Of a stretch of DNA of 64,000 bases, positions 34,371 to 43,427 are shown in pieces (position 1 is the first letter of the stretch; each line of letters starts with the position of its first letter). The notes beneath the pieces are model-generated. The model was not told the origin of the DNA, searched no databases, and saw nothing but the letters and a program-made list of their open reading frames with translations. Origin of the DNA: an uncultured Alphaproteobacteria bacterium (lineage in GTDB: Bacteria; Pseudomonadota; Alphaproteobacteria; Caulobacterales; Aquidulcibacteraceae); the NCBI GenBank assembly GCA_902826245.1, contig CADEEA010000003.1, forward strand, positions 1-64,000. The letters are read 5' to 3'. Both the position numbers and the translations under genes were made by a program.

Positions 34371-35351
34371 ATGATCGAACCGCCTACGCTTGCCGAGGTC
34401 GAGGCCAACGCCGAACGCATCTCGCCCTACGTTTTTTCCACCCCGATACACGTTTGGCGCGGGCGCGAAATCGACGCCGCTGGTCCGCGAGACGCCGAGA
34501 TCGTGGTCAAGCTGGAGATGCTGCAGCGGTCTGGTACGTTCAAAGCGCGTGGCGCGCTGATCAATTTGTTGCGCCTTGACGAAGCGCAGCGGGCGCGCGG
34601 CGTGACCGCTGTCTCCGCCGGCAATCATGCCATCGCAGTCTCCTATGCCGCTAGCGCCCTCGGCATCGACGCCAAGGTCGTCATGCAATCGAGTGCGAAT
34701 CCCGCCCGGATCGCCGCTGCGCGCGCGTTCGGCGCCGAAGTTCTGATCGGGGGAGATGGGCCGGCATGTTTTGCTCTCGCCGAGAAGATCGCGGCTGACG
34801 AAGGGCGCGCGTTCATCCATCCATTCGAAGGTGAAGGCGTGACGCTTGGGACCGCCACGCTCGGGTTGGAGATGGCTCGTCAGACGGGTCCTCTCGACGC
34901 GCTCGTCCTGCCGATCGGCGGCGGGGGCTTAGCGAGCGGCGTAGCCGCCACGTTCAAGAACCTTCACCCTCAGACTCGAATCTACGGCGTGGAGCCCGAC
35001 GGCGCCGACACCATGCACAGAAGTTTCGCCGCGGGGGCCCCCCAACGCATCGAAAAGGTCTCGACCGTCGCTGACAGCCTGGGTCCGCCCATGTCGTTGC
35101 CCTACTCTTTCGAGCTATGCCGCCGCTATGTCGATCAACTTGTTAGAGTCGACGACGACGCCATGTGCCGCGCCCTTGCGCTCATTTTCCGTGAACTAAA
35201 ACTGGCGCTCGAACCGGCCGCGGCCGCGACCACCGCTGCGATAATGGGACCGCTTCGCAATGAACTCGCGGGCAAGCGCATCGGCCTCATCTTCTGTGGC
35301 GCGAACATCGACATCGATGCCTTCTCTGCACTGGTGCGGCGCGGCGCGTGA
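34371..35351 (+). CDS. PLP-dependent serine/threonine dehydratase-like enzyme
   Basis: 326 residues. The PLP lysine is in SGTFKARGALINLL, with the AGNHAIAVSYAA asparagine loop and the phosphate-binding glycine loop LPIGGGGLASG. Fold type II, catabolic threonine deaminase / serine racemase group. It makes a 2-oxoacid and ammonia via an enamine, or acts on a hydroxy-amino acid released by the hydrolases on either side (inference). It starts 12 bp after the hydrolase gene and overlaps the amidase gene by 4 bp. Confidence 0.88.
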   Translation: MIEPPTLAEVEANAERISPYVFSTPIHVWRGREIDAAGPRDAEIVVKLEMLQRSGTFKARGALINLLRLDEAQRARGVTAVSAGNHAIAVSYAASALGIDAKVVMQSSANPARIAAARAFGAEVLIGGDGPACFALAEKIAADEGRAFIHPFEGEGVTLGTATLGLEMARQTGPLDALVLPIGGGGLASGVAATFKNLHPQTRIYGVEPDGADTMHRSFAAGAPQRIEKVSTVADSLGPPMSLPYSFELCRRYVDQLVRVDDDAMCRALALIFRELKLALEPAAAATTAAIMGPLRNELAGKRIGLIFCGANIDIDAFSALVRRGA

Positions 35352-36775
35352 CCGTTACGCACTACTCCTCGGCGCAAGCGATGCTTGCCGCCCTGGCGAG
35401 CAAGGCCATTAGCGCACGTGAGTTGCTTGACATGCATCTCACGCGCCACAGCGCATCACACCGCAAGATCAACGCCATCATTCGCACCGACGTCGAGGCA
35501 GCGCAGACCCAAGCAGAGGCGATCGACAATGCCCGCGCGCGTGGGGAGCCGCTCGGACCACTCGCTGGCCTCCCCATGACCGTCAAGGACAGCTTCGACG
35601 TCAAAGGCATGCCCGCCCATTGCGGCAATCCGGATTGGGTCGATCGTTCAGCGGATTGTGAGGATGCGGAAGCCGTTGCGCGCCTCAAACGCGCGGGCGC
35701 AATCGTCTGGGGGAAGAGCAACGTGCCGCCGATGCTCCAAGGGTGGCAATCAGCCAACCCGCTCTATGGCGCCACTAATAATCCGTACGATCTCGACCGC
35801 ACACCCGGAGGATCATCCGGTGGCGCCGCCGCGGCGCTTGCCGCGGGCGTGACGCCATTAGAACTCGGCTCGGATATCGGCGGCTCGCTGCGCATCCCCG
35901 CACATTTCTGTGGCGTAGTGGCATGCAAGCCGACCTGGGGGCTCATCCCGCAACTAGGTCATATCATTCGTCCGCCAGGCCTCGATTTTGAGATCGACCT
36001 CAACGTCATTGGTCCAATGGCGCGCAATGTGGGAGACTTGGCGCTATTGCTGCGCACCCTGACGGATCAGCCCTTGGACACTGCGGCTGCTCGCAGAAGG
36101 CCACTCCGCGTGATGATCTGGACTGACGGTTTTGCCGTTGCAAATGAATGCCGAACGGCCGTTGAAGAAGCAGGCATCGCGCTACGCTCCGCGGGCGCTG
36201 AGGTTACTTATAGCAAGCCGCCTCTGAATCTCGAGGCACTGCTCGTCGCCTACCGAGATTTGTTACTGGCCGCCTTGTCCTATCCAGGCGCGCCACGGCC
36301 TCCGGTCCCAACGATTGCCCGGCCATCATTCCTTTTGCAGCGCGCTTTCGGAGCGGACCCGCTCTCGGCGGCTGGGTACGGTCTGGCCTTCACTGGCGGA
36401 ACGAAACAATTCGCTCGCGCGCAGCTCATACGCGACCGCTTGAGGGAACGGATGCATCACTATTTTTCGACCTATGACTTGCTGGTATGCCCACCAGCGC
36501 CAGGCCAGGCGTTCCTCCAAGATCAGAGTGCGCCCCTGCACGCACTGCACATTGACCTAGATGGACGGCAGATGCCGATGCTTCATCACCTACACTGGGT
36601 CTCCCTGGCCTCGGCGCTGCATCTGCCAGCGCTGGTCTTACCGATTAGCCACAGCGACAAAGGCTTGCCCCTCGGCGCGCAACTCATCGGCAACTGGGGC
36701 GAAGAGGCCGTGCTCCTTGGCGTCGCCGAAGCGATAGAGTCGGTGCTGGGCGGGTTTACTCCGCCGAACATCTAG
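35348..36775 (+). CDS. Amidase (amidase signature family)
   Basis: 475 residues. The Ser-cisSer-Lys triad is visible: K80 in MTVKDSFDVKG, S156 in GGSSGGAAAALAAG and S180 in GSDIGGSLRIP. The start is GTG at 35348, overlapping the dehydratase stop. Amide to acid and ammonia; the family includes indole-3-acetamide hydrolases. It is the last gene of the chain starting at 27894. The 141 bp after it separate it from the acyl-CoA dehydrogenase set. Confidence 0.92.
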   Translation: MTVTHYSSAQAMLAALASKAISARELLDMHLTRHSASHRKINAIIRTDVEAAQTQAEAIDNARARGEPLGPLAGLPMTVKDSFDVKGMPAHCGNPDWVDRSADCEDAEAVARLKRAGAIVWGKSNVPPMLQGWQSANPLYGATNNPYDLDRTPGGSSGGAAAALAAGVTPLELGSDIGGSLRIPAHFCGVVACKPTWGLIPQLGHIIRPPGLDFEIDLNVIGPMARNVGDLALLLRTLTDQPLDTAAARRRPLRVMIWTDGFAVANECRTAVEEAGIALRSAGAEVTYSKPPLNLEALLVAYRDLLLAALSYPGAPRPPVPTIARPSFLLQRAFGADPLSAAGYGLAFTGGTKQFARAQLIRDRLRERMHHYFSTYDLLVCPPAPGQAFLQDQSAPLHALHIDLDGRQMPMLHHLHWVSLASALHLPALVLPISHSDKGLPLGAQLIGNWGEEAVLLGVAEAIESVLGGFTPPNI

Positions 36776-36916
36776 GTGAGCGAACCGTTCTCGCCGCACG
36801 CGTCGTCAGTACTTTTCACTTTCGTAGCGCGGCTAGTCTCGTCCATGAATATAACACAACGCGCATATGGCCCCGTCTGGCGGTAAATCGATGCGGACAA
36901 CCCCTTGAGGCAATTG

Positions 36917-38095
36917 ATGGATCGTTCGTTTCTGGACTGGCCATTTCTTGAGCCGCGCCACAAGGAGTTGGCGCTTGCGCTCGACGCCTGGGCGCGCGCT
37001 GAACTGCCATCAGTCGTCGATCAGGGCCATGGGGATCTGGACGCGACATGCCAGACGTTAGTGCGCGCCTTGGGAAAGGGCGGCTGGCTGCGCCATTGCG
37101 TGCCCGCCGCCTTTGGCGGCGCGTCGGACGCGCTCGACGTGCGCTCACTTTGCATTATCCGCGAAACGCTCGCCTTCCATTCCGGCCTTGCGGATTTTGC
37201 GTTCGCCATGCAGGGCTTAGGCTCGGGTGCGATTTCGACCTTCGGCTCAGAAGTACTGAAGCGAAAATATCTTCCTGCGGTTGCGGCGGGAGAGAAGATC
37301 GCCGCCTTTGCGCTCTCCGAACCGGACGCGGGCTCCGACGCCGCCGCGATGGCGTCGAACCTTGAGACGACGGCAAGCGGTTACAGACTAAGCGGCGAGA
37401 AGACTTGGATCTCTAATGGCGGCATCGCCGACTTCTATTGCGTGTTCGCGCGCACCAGCGAAGGACCCAAGGGGGTTTCCGCTGTTGTCCTTGACGCCAG
37501 TGCGGAGGGCCTATCGATCGCAGAACGCATCGACGTGATCGCCCCCCATCCGTTGGCGCGATTGAAATTCGACAATTGCGAAATTGCAGCGACGCAGCGC
37601 ATCGGCGTCGAGGGCGAAGGCTTCAAGATCGCGCTTGCGACGCTCGACATCTTCCGAACCACTGTTGGCGCCGCCGCGCTCGGCTTCGCTCGCCGCGCGC
37701 TCGCGGAAGCCGGCGCGCACGCACTCACACGGCGCATGTTTGGCGCGACTTTGTCAGATCAACCCATCGCGCAGGCGCTGCTTGCCGAAATGGCGCTCGA
37801 TGTCGATGCATCCGCCCTCCTCATCTACCGCTCGGCCTGGGTGAAGGACGTGAAGCGTACACGCGTCACTCGTGAAGCCGCGATGGCCAAGCTCTACGCC
37901 ACCGACAAGGCGCAAAGCGTAATCGACCAAGCCGTGCAATTGCTGGGCGGCCTTGGCGTGAAGAAAGGTTCGAAGGTGGAGGAACTCTACCGCGAAATCC
38001 GGGCGCTACGCATTTATGAGGGGGCGTCGGAAGTGCAGAAGATTGTCATCGCCCGCCAACATCTTGAGAATGTCCGCAACGAGGGCCTGCCATGA
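36917..38095 (+). CDS. Acyl-CoA dehydrogenase
   Basis: 392 residues from the ATG at 36917, with GAGG 6 bases upstream; an in-frame TTG at 36905 is less likely. FAD- and substrate-binding segments: [48 protein letters not shown] and the C-terminal catalytic glutamate in [11 protein letters not shown]. It introduces a 2,3-double bond in a CoA thioester and passes electrons to ETF. It overlaps RidA by 4 bp, and RidA overlaps the aminobenzoyl-CoA enzyme gene by 4 bp, so the three act together. Confidence 0.93.
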   Translation: MDRSFLDWPFLEPRHKELALALDAWARAELPSVVDQGHGDLDATCQTLVRALGKGGWLRHCVPAAFGGASDALDVRSLCIIRETLAFHSGLADFAFAMQGLGSGAISTFGSEVLKRKYLPAVAAGEKIAAFALSEPDAGSDAAAMASNLETTASGYRLSGEKTWISNGGIADFYCVFARTSEGPKGVSAVVLDASAEGLSIAERIDVIAPHPLARLKFDNCEIAATQRIGVEGEGFKIALATLDIFRTTVGAAALGFARRALAEAGAHALTRRMFGATLSDQPIAQALLAEMALDVDASALLIYRSAWVKDVKRTRVTREAAMAKLYATDKAQSVIDQAVQLLGGLGVKKGSKVEELYREIRALRIYEGASEVQKIVIARQHLENVRNEGLP

Positions 38096-38499
38096 GCCAT
38101 CAAGTTCTGCAGCCCCCAGGCTGGGTGCGCCCAAAGGGATACGCTAACGGCATCGCCGCTTCCGGGCGCATGGTGTTTACAGCCGGCGTGATCGGCTGGA
38201 ATGCGCAAGAACACTTCGAGCATGCTGACTTTATCGGCCAATTTCGCCAAGCGCTCGTGAATACGCGTGACATTCTCGCCGAAGCCGGAGCTGGCCCCGC
38301 CGACATCGTGCGCATGACCTGCTACATCACGGACAAGCGTGAGTACCTCGCCCAAATCAAACAAGTCGGCGAAACCTGGCTCGAGGTGCTAGGCAAAGTA
38401 TTTCCCTGCATGGCTGTGGTGGAGGTCTCGGCCCTGGTCGAAGACGCCGCCAAGATCGAAATTGAGACCACGGCGATTGTCGCGGAGAACTCGCCATGA
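38092..38499 (+). CDS. RidA/YjgF family protein
   Basis: 135 residues. [55 protein letters not shown] and [26 protein letters not shown] are family signatures. The Arg that precedes ST in typical imine deaminases is replaced here (MAVVEVS), so the substrate differs from free 2-iminoacids. Its 4-bp overlaps with the acyl-CoA dehydrogenase and the aminobenzoyl-CoA monooxygenase/reductase genes suggest hydrolysis of the cyclic enamine made by that enzyme (inference). Confidence 0.87.
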   Translation: MSHQVLQPPGWVRPKGYANGIAASGRMVFTAGVIGWNAQEHFEHADFIGQFRQALVNTRDILAEAGAGPADIVRMTCYITDKREYLAQIKQVGETWLEVLGKVFPCMAVVEVSALVEDAAKIEIETTAIVAENSP

Positions 38500-40852
38500 A
38501 AATTGCTGTCATTGGCGGTGGGCCCGGCGGCCTCTACTTCGCGCTTCTTACCAAAAAGCGGATGCCCAACTGCACCATTGACGTGTATGAGCAAAATCGC
38601 GCCGACGACACCTTTGGCTTCGGTGTCGTTTTCTCCGACGAGACGCTCGACGAGTTCTTGAGCGCAGACCCGGAATCCTATGAGCAAGTGCGCGCCAATT
38701 TCGCGTATTGGACCGATATCGCTATCGAACACCGCGGCGAACGCACGCTCGTCGGCGGCAACGGCTTTGCCGGCTGCTCGCGTGTGGCGCTGCTGAATTT
38801 GCTCCAGGAGCGCTGCCACGCGGTGGGCGTCCATTTGCACTTTGAGACAACGATTGATGCCGACGCGCCGGAAGCGCGCTTTGCCGATTGCGATCTCATC
38901 CTGGTTGCCCAAGGCGTCAACTCGCCGGTGCGCGCCAAGTACGCCGACGCTTTCGGGGCGCGCGTCATCGAGCAACGCAACAAATTCGCTTGGCTTGGCT
39001 CCACCCGCCCGCTCGACGCTTTCACGTTTTTTTCACCAGCACCGACAAGGGACATTTCTGCGCCCACGCCTATCAATACGAGGAAGGCCATTCGACCTGG
39101 GTGATCGAGACAACGCCAGAAACCTGGATCGCCTGCGGCTTCGACAAAATGAGCGAGCTGGAGAGCGCGACTTATCTCGAAGGCGTTTTCGCCGGGGAAT
39201 TGCAGGGCCATCCCTTCATCGCTAACCGATCGATCTGGCGTAGGTTCCCGACCATCTCCTGCGATTCCTGGCGCCACGGCAAAATCGCGCTGCTTGGAGA
39301 TTCCAAAGCCACCGCACACTGGTCGATCGGCTCGGGCACCAAGCTCGCCATGGAGTGCGCCTTGGCGCTGTCCAACGCCGTCGTCAAACATGGTGGCGAC
39401 GTCGACGCGGCGCTCGCCGAATACGAGAAAGAGCGGCGTACGCCGGTGGAGGTCACCCAGCACAATGCGCAAGTTTCGCTGCGCTGGTTCGAGGACATGG
39501 CGCGGCATTGGGACAAGTCGCACTACGAATTCGCCTTCTCGATCATGTCGCGGGCCAAAGCGCTCACCTGGGACAACATCGCCATGCGCGACAACGCCTT
39601 CCTGGCGAGCGTCGAGGACGAGTTCTACGCCCGCTATGACGCGCGCACGGGACGTAACGCCGCCGAGGATCGTCCAACGCCAATGTTCACGCCGTTCGAC
39701 CTACGTGGGCTTACGTTGCCCAATCGCGTCGCCATGGCCCCCATGGCGCAATACCGCGCCGAAGACGGCGACATCAATGACTGGCATTTCGCGCACTATG
39801 TCGCGCGCGCCATCGGCGGCGCTGGGCTCATCTTCACGGAGATGACGTGCCCAACGCCAGATGCTCGCATTACAACGGGCTGTACCGGATTTTGGAGCGA
39901 CAAACAGGAACGGGATTGGGCGCGTCTTGTGTCGCAAATCCACGCAACGACGCCAACGAAAATAGCGCTGCAATTGGGGCATGCCGGGCGCAAGGGCTCG
40001 ACGAATGTGCCGGAGCTCGGCGAAGACTTGCCGATGGCTTCGGGAAACTGGCCGATCTACTCGGCCTCGCCCCTTCCCTATCTTGAGGGCAAGTCCGATA
40101 CCCCTTCCGAACTATCACCCGCCAAGATGGAAGAAGTGTGCGCCAGCTTCGTCGCCGCCACAAAGCGCGCCGCGCGCGTAGGGTTCGACATGTTAGAGCT
40201 GCATTGCGCCCACGGCTATTTGCTGGCGAGCTTCCTTTCTCCGCTCACCAATCAACGACAAGATGAATATGGCGGGTCGGCCCAAGCCCGTGCACGCTTT
40301 CCCTTGGAAGTGTTCGCAGCCATGCGCGCGGTATGGCCAGAGAACAAGCCCATGTCAGTGCGCTTCTCGTGCGCTGATTGGGCGCCCGGCGGTCTCAGCC
40401 TCGACGATCTCACCATCTACGCGAAGCTCTTCAAGCAGGCAGGCGTCGACATCATCCACGCCTCGTCGGGCCAAACGGTGCCTTGGCAGAAGCCCGTTTA
40501 TGGCCGCATGTGGCAAACACCCTTCGCCGAGCACGTTCGCTTGACCGCTGGCGTCCCAACCATCGCGGTGGGGGACATCACCTTGCCCGAGCAGATCAAC
40601 ACGATCATCGCCGCCGGCCGCGCCGATCTCTGCGCGCTGGCGCGTCCGATGCTCAACAACCCGTTCTTCGTTCGCCAAGCTGCGGGCCATTACGGCGTGC
40701 GCACCGCATGCGGCACCAAGCTCAATTGGCCGCTCCAGTTGAGATCAGGCGAGTATCAGCTTTATCGCGAGGCCAAGAAGCTGAATGACAGGCAAGCGGA
40801 ACTGAACGCTAAGGCGCGCCCCAATCGGCGCCACTACCGCAAGGCGCAATAG
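38496..40852 (+). CDS. Aminobenzoyl-CoA (or salicyloyl-CoA) monooxygenase/reductase-type two-domain flavoprotein, apparent frameshift
   Basis: The first frame (38496-39104) encodes the N-terminal FAD monooxygenase domain (IAVIGGGPGGLYFALL, YEQNRADDTFGFGVVFSD, FAGCSRVALLNLL). The rest continues in the -1 frame to 40852: TSTDKGHFCAHAYQYEEGHS, LLGDSKATAHWSIGSGTKLA (the FAD GD motif), then a complete old-yellow-enzyme domain (FTPFDLRGLTLPNRVAMAPM, QLGHAGRKGS, ELHCAHGYLLASFLSPLTNQ). The switch occurs at seven T residues (39027-39033); adding one T, or a -1 slip, gives one ~785-residue protein. The closest known type is 2-aminobenzoyl-CoA monooxygenase/reductase, with salicyloyl-CoA 5-hydroxylase as the alternative. 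Confidence 0.85.
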
Positions 40853-40860
40853 TCAGGGGT

Positions 40861-41346
40861 TCAGAAGTAGAGGCTGGTGCCTTCGCGAGGGCCTTCGCAA
40901 TCCACCAGCGTGACCTTCTTGCGTTTGATCCGGAAGCTCTCATTCTCCCCGGTCAGCGTGTGCTTGTATTCTCCAGCCAGAGCCTGCTTCTGATCGCGGC
41001 GGTATTCGTACATCACGAACCGCGACGTCACTTCAAGCACGCCGGCTGCGTCCGAGTCGATCATCACGTTGCCGATAAGATGAGTGCTGCGTGGAAACGG
41101 CTGAAGCGCGAACGCATTCTCGCCCTTGTATCGAGCCAGCCGGACTTTTCGTAACAGACCGTCCTCATAGATGAGGGAAACGTGGTTGATCGGATCGGGT
41201 TGATCTACGCTCGCCGGCGCCCAGTAAATCCCGTCCTCCGTAAAAAGAGCACCCCATTCCTCCCAACGTTGCTCGTCCAGCAATCGCGCCTCGTGGTAGA
41301 GGAATTGGGTCACTGCGTAATGGAGCGCATGAGCATCGGCCTTCAT
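40861..41346 (-). CDS. Rieske aromatic-ring dioxygenase beta subunit
   Basis: 161 residues, usual for the SnoaL-like small subunit. Signatures: VTQFLYHEARLLDEQRWEEWGALFTEDGIYWAPAS, NHVSLIYEDGLLRKVRLARY, STHLIGNVMI and VDCEGPREGTSLYF. It forms the alpha-beta hexamer with the upstream alpha subunit and has no catalytic iron of its own. It is the last gene of the nine-gene minus operon, 1 bp from alpha. It is convergent with the aminobenzoyl-CoA enzyme gene, whose stop is 8 bp away. Confidence 0.93.
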   Translation of the reverse strand: MKADAHALHYAVTQFLYHEARLLDEQRWEEWGALFTEDGIYWAPASVDQPDPINHVSLIYEDGLLRKVRLARYKGENAFALQPFPRSTHLIGNVMIDSDAAGVLEVTSRFVMYEYRRDQKQALAGEYKHTLTGENESFRIKRKKVTLVDCEGPREGTSLYF

Positions 41347-41347
41347 C

Positions 41348-42676
41348 TCAGCGCGCTCCCTGACTCATATAGTGTTTCCATGCCTTGAACTGATTACGAA
41401 ACGCCAGATCGCTCGAGCCGCGCGCATAGAGATGGCCTTCACCCAAGTCCTCATCCTTGCCGAAATCGCGATGCATGTTGATCCAGGTCAACCCCTCCGA
41501 TTCAAGCCCCATTTGCTGGCGCCGATATGCCTCCTGATCGTCCGGACCGACCAGATTTGCCGAGGAATTTATGAGGTTGCAGTAAAGGATCGAACGTTGC
41601 AGCAATTCGTCGGGCGCGCCCTTCAAACGAAACGTCCATGACTCGATGAGAGTGCGGTCGACAGCGAGCGGGCGCACGACGCGCATAGTCTGGATCGCGC
41701 CTTTGATCGTGGCGCTGGGATAGAACACCGTGTTGTGGCGGTTCACGGAAAATATGTTTTTTACGCGCTCTGCGCCATATGCCTTCTCCATGCGCGCGTT
41801 GTACTCTGAAACATCGGAGTACTTGGCGTGTATGCTTGTCTTTCCGCCTGAGTAGCCGTGTCCATAGTTGAAGGCGTGCAACCCCATCTCGTCGAAGAAC
41901 GTATAGCTTTCGGTAAAGGGAGCGATGATTTCGATCGCCGAAGGCGTGGGCGCATCGGCGCCCAACTCTCGTTTCGCCACCACCCGCGCCGTCAGACTTG
42001 ATGATTGGTGCACCACCATCGGGTGCATCAAATCGTTTAGGTTCTCCAAAAAGAACTTCCAATTGGAATCCTGCTCGTATCGCAAGACGCCGCCAGCAAC
42101 TTCAAGCTCTCCGTCAGGCGCTCGATCGACCATATTGTCGATGGAAGACGCCACGCCGCCGAGCCAAGTCTTGAGGTCTGGCCCATCGGCGGCGAGGCTA
42201 GCGAACACGAAGCCGCGATAAGCGTCATAACGCGGCGCGGCGCGCATATTCGCATCGGCGTGGCTCTTGTTGAAGGGCTGATCGGCGTAGCCGTTCTCAA
42301 GCGGCACTGAGAGCAGCTTCCCGTCCATGGCAAAGCGCCAGCCATGATAACAACAGCGAAACTCTTTGAGCTTTCCACAACGATCGCCCACCAATTGCGC
42401 GCCTTTGTGCGCGCAGCGATTGAACAACACGTAGATTTTTCCATCCTCGTGACGGGTCATCACCACCGGCTGTCGCGCTATCGTGGTGGCGTAGTATTCG
42501 CCTGGCTCCTTCACTTGGCTTTCGTGACCGACATATATCCACGTCCGCCCCCAAATTCGCTCCATCTCCAACTCAAAGATCGCCGGATCGGTGTACACTG
42601 ATCGGTGCACGCGATTAGGTTCGACCAGGGCGTCGACATCGATGGCGGCGCCGCGCCGGTCCAGCAGAGTTGTCAT
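41348..42676 (-). CDS. Rieske aromatic-ring dioxygenase alpha subunit
   Basis: 442 residues. The Rieske [2Fe-2S] cluster ligands are C88-x-H90 (NRCAHKG) and C108-x-x-H111 (CCYHGW). The mononuclear iron ligands H218 and H223 with bridging D215 lie in ENLNDLMHPMVVH. It inserts oxygen into an aromatic or heteroaromatic ring. It belongs with the beta subunit directly downstream and the SDR 20 bp upstream, which could oxidise a diol product. No ferredoxin or ferredoxin reductase gene is in the operon. The exact substrate is not set by sequence; indole-acetyl compounds are inferred from context. Confidence 0.94.
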   Translation of the reverse strand: MTTLLDRRGAAIDVDALVEPNRVHRSVYTDPAIFELEMERIWGRTWIYVGHESQVKEPGEYYATTIARQPVVMTRHEDGKIYVLFNRCAHKGAQLVGDRCGKLKEFRCCYHGWRFAMDGKLLSVPLENGYADQPFNKSHADANMRAAPRYDAYRGFVFASLAADGPDLKTWLGGVASSIDNMVDRAPDGELEVAGGVLRYEQDSNWKFFLENLNDLMHPMVVHQSSSLTARVVAKRELGADAPTPSAIEIIAPFTESYTFFDEMGLHAFNYGHGYSGGKTSIHAKYSDVSEYNARMEKAYGAERVKNIFSVNRHNTVFYPSATIKGAIQTMRVVRPLAVDRTLIESWTFRLKGAPDELLQRSILYCNLINSSANLVGPDDQEAYRRQQMGLESEGLTWINMHRDFGKDEDLGEGHLYARGSSDLAFRNQFKAWKHYMSQGAR

Positions 42677-42695
42677 GAACGCGCCTCCCTTCCTA

Positions 42696-43427
42696 TCAAA
42701 TCACGATCGAGCCGATGCTCGCGCCGCCGCAAACGAACAGCGTCTGACCCGTTACAAATGACGCGGCAGGCGAAAGAAAGTACGAAACTGCGTGCGCCAC
42801 GTCCTCAGGCTTTCCAATTCGCCGCACTGGAATCGACGCAGCAAGACGAGCCTCGCGCTCACTGCCGCTTGGTATCACGTCGTAGAACATCTCGCTCTCG
42901 ACTGGCCCCGGGGCGACGCAGTTCGAGGTAATTCCGTGTTTGCCCAATTCCAAAGCCCATGTGCGCAACATTGCGATCATGCCGGCCTTGCTCGCGGAAT
43001 AGTTGGTGCGCGTCTCCAATCCCAACGCCCCCCGCGAGGAAATACCGACAATACGACCAAATCCCGCCGCCTTCATTGTCGGCAGCGCGGCCTGCACGAT
43101 TGTCAACATCGCCGAAAGATGCAGCTCGACCAGATAGTCCAAATCCTCCGCTTTGGCCTCCTCCACCGGAGCGGGACGGATAACACCCGCATTGTGCACA
43201 ACGCGCAGGATCTGCTCTTGTGACGCCAGGCTAGCGACCGCCTCTCTTGTTGCACGCCGGTCCGCGAGATCGACATTTACGGCGATGAGATTCTCGTGCC
43301 TGAACTCCGGCGCGCGCCGCGAAAGCGCCGCGACGCGATAGCCCTCCTCGATCAGCCGCCTGCAAATCGCCGCACCGATTCCGGCGCTGGCGCCCGTCAC
43401 CAAAGCAATGCCATCCTCGTTACGCAT
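42696..43427 (-). CDS. Short-chain dehydrogenase/reductase
   Basis: 243 residues from the ATG at 43427 (MRNEDGIALVTGASAGIG); a longer upstream frame of 66 residues is unlike any SDR and overlaps the cyclase gene. NAD(P) motif TGASAGIG, NAG in VVHNAGVIRP, catalytic Ser in GISSRGALG and YSASK for Tyr/Lys. All active-site residues are present. Likely oxidises a hydroxyl produced by the Rieske oxygenase. It overlaps the upstream cyclase gene by 8 bp. Confidence 0.93.
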   Translation of the reverse strand: MRNEDGIALVTGASAGIGAAICRRLIEEGYRVAALSRRAPEFRHENLIAVNVDLADRRATREAVASLASQEQILRVVHNAGVIRPAPVEEAKAEDLDYLVELHLSAMLTIVQAALPTMKAAGFGRIVGISSRGALGLETRTNYSASKAGMIAMLRTWALELGKHGITSNCVAPGPVESEMFYDVIPSGSEREARLAASIPVRRIGKPEDVAHAVSYFLSPAASFVTGQTLFVCGGASIGSIVI

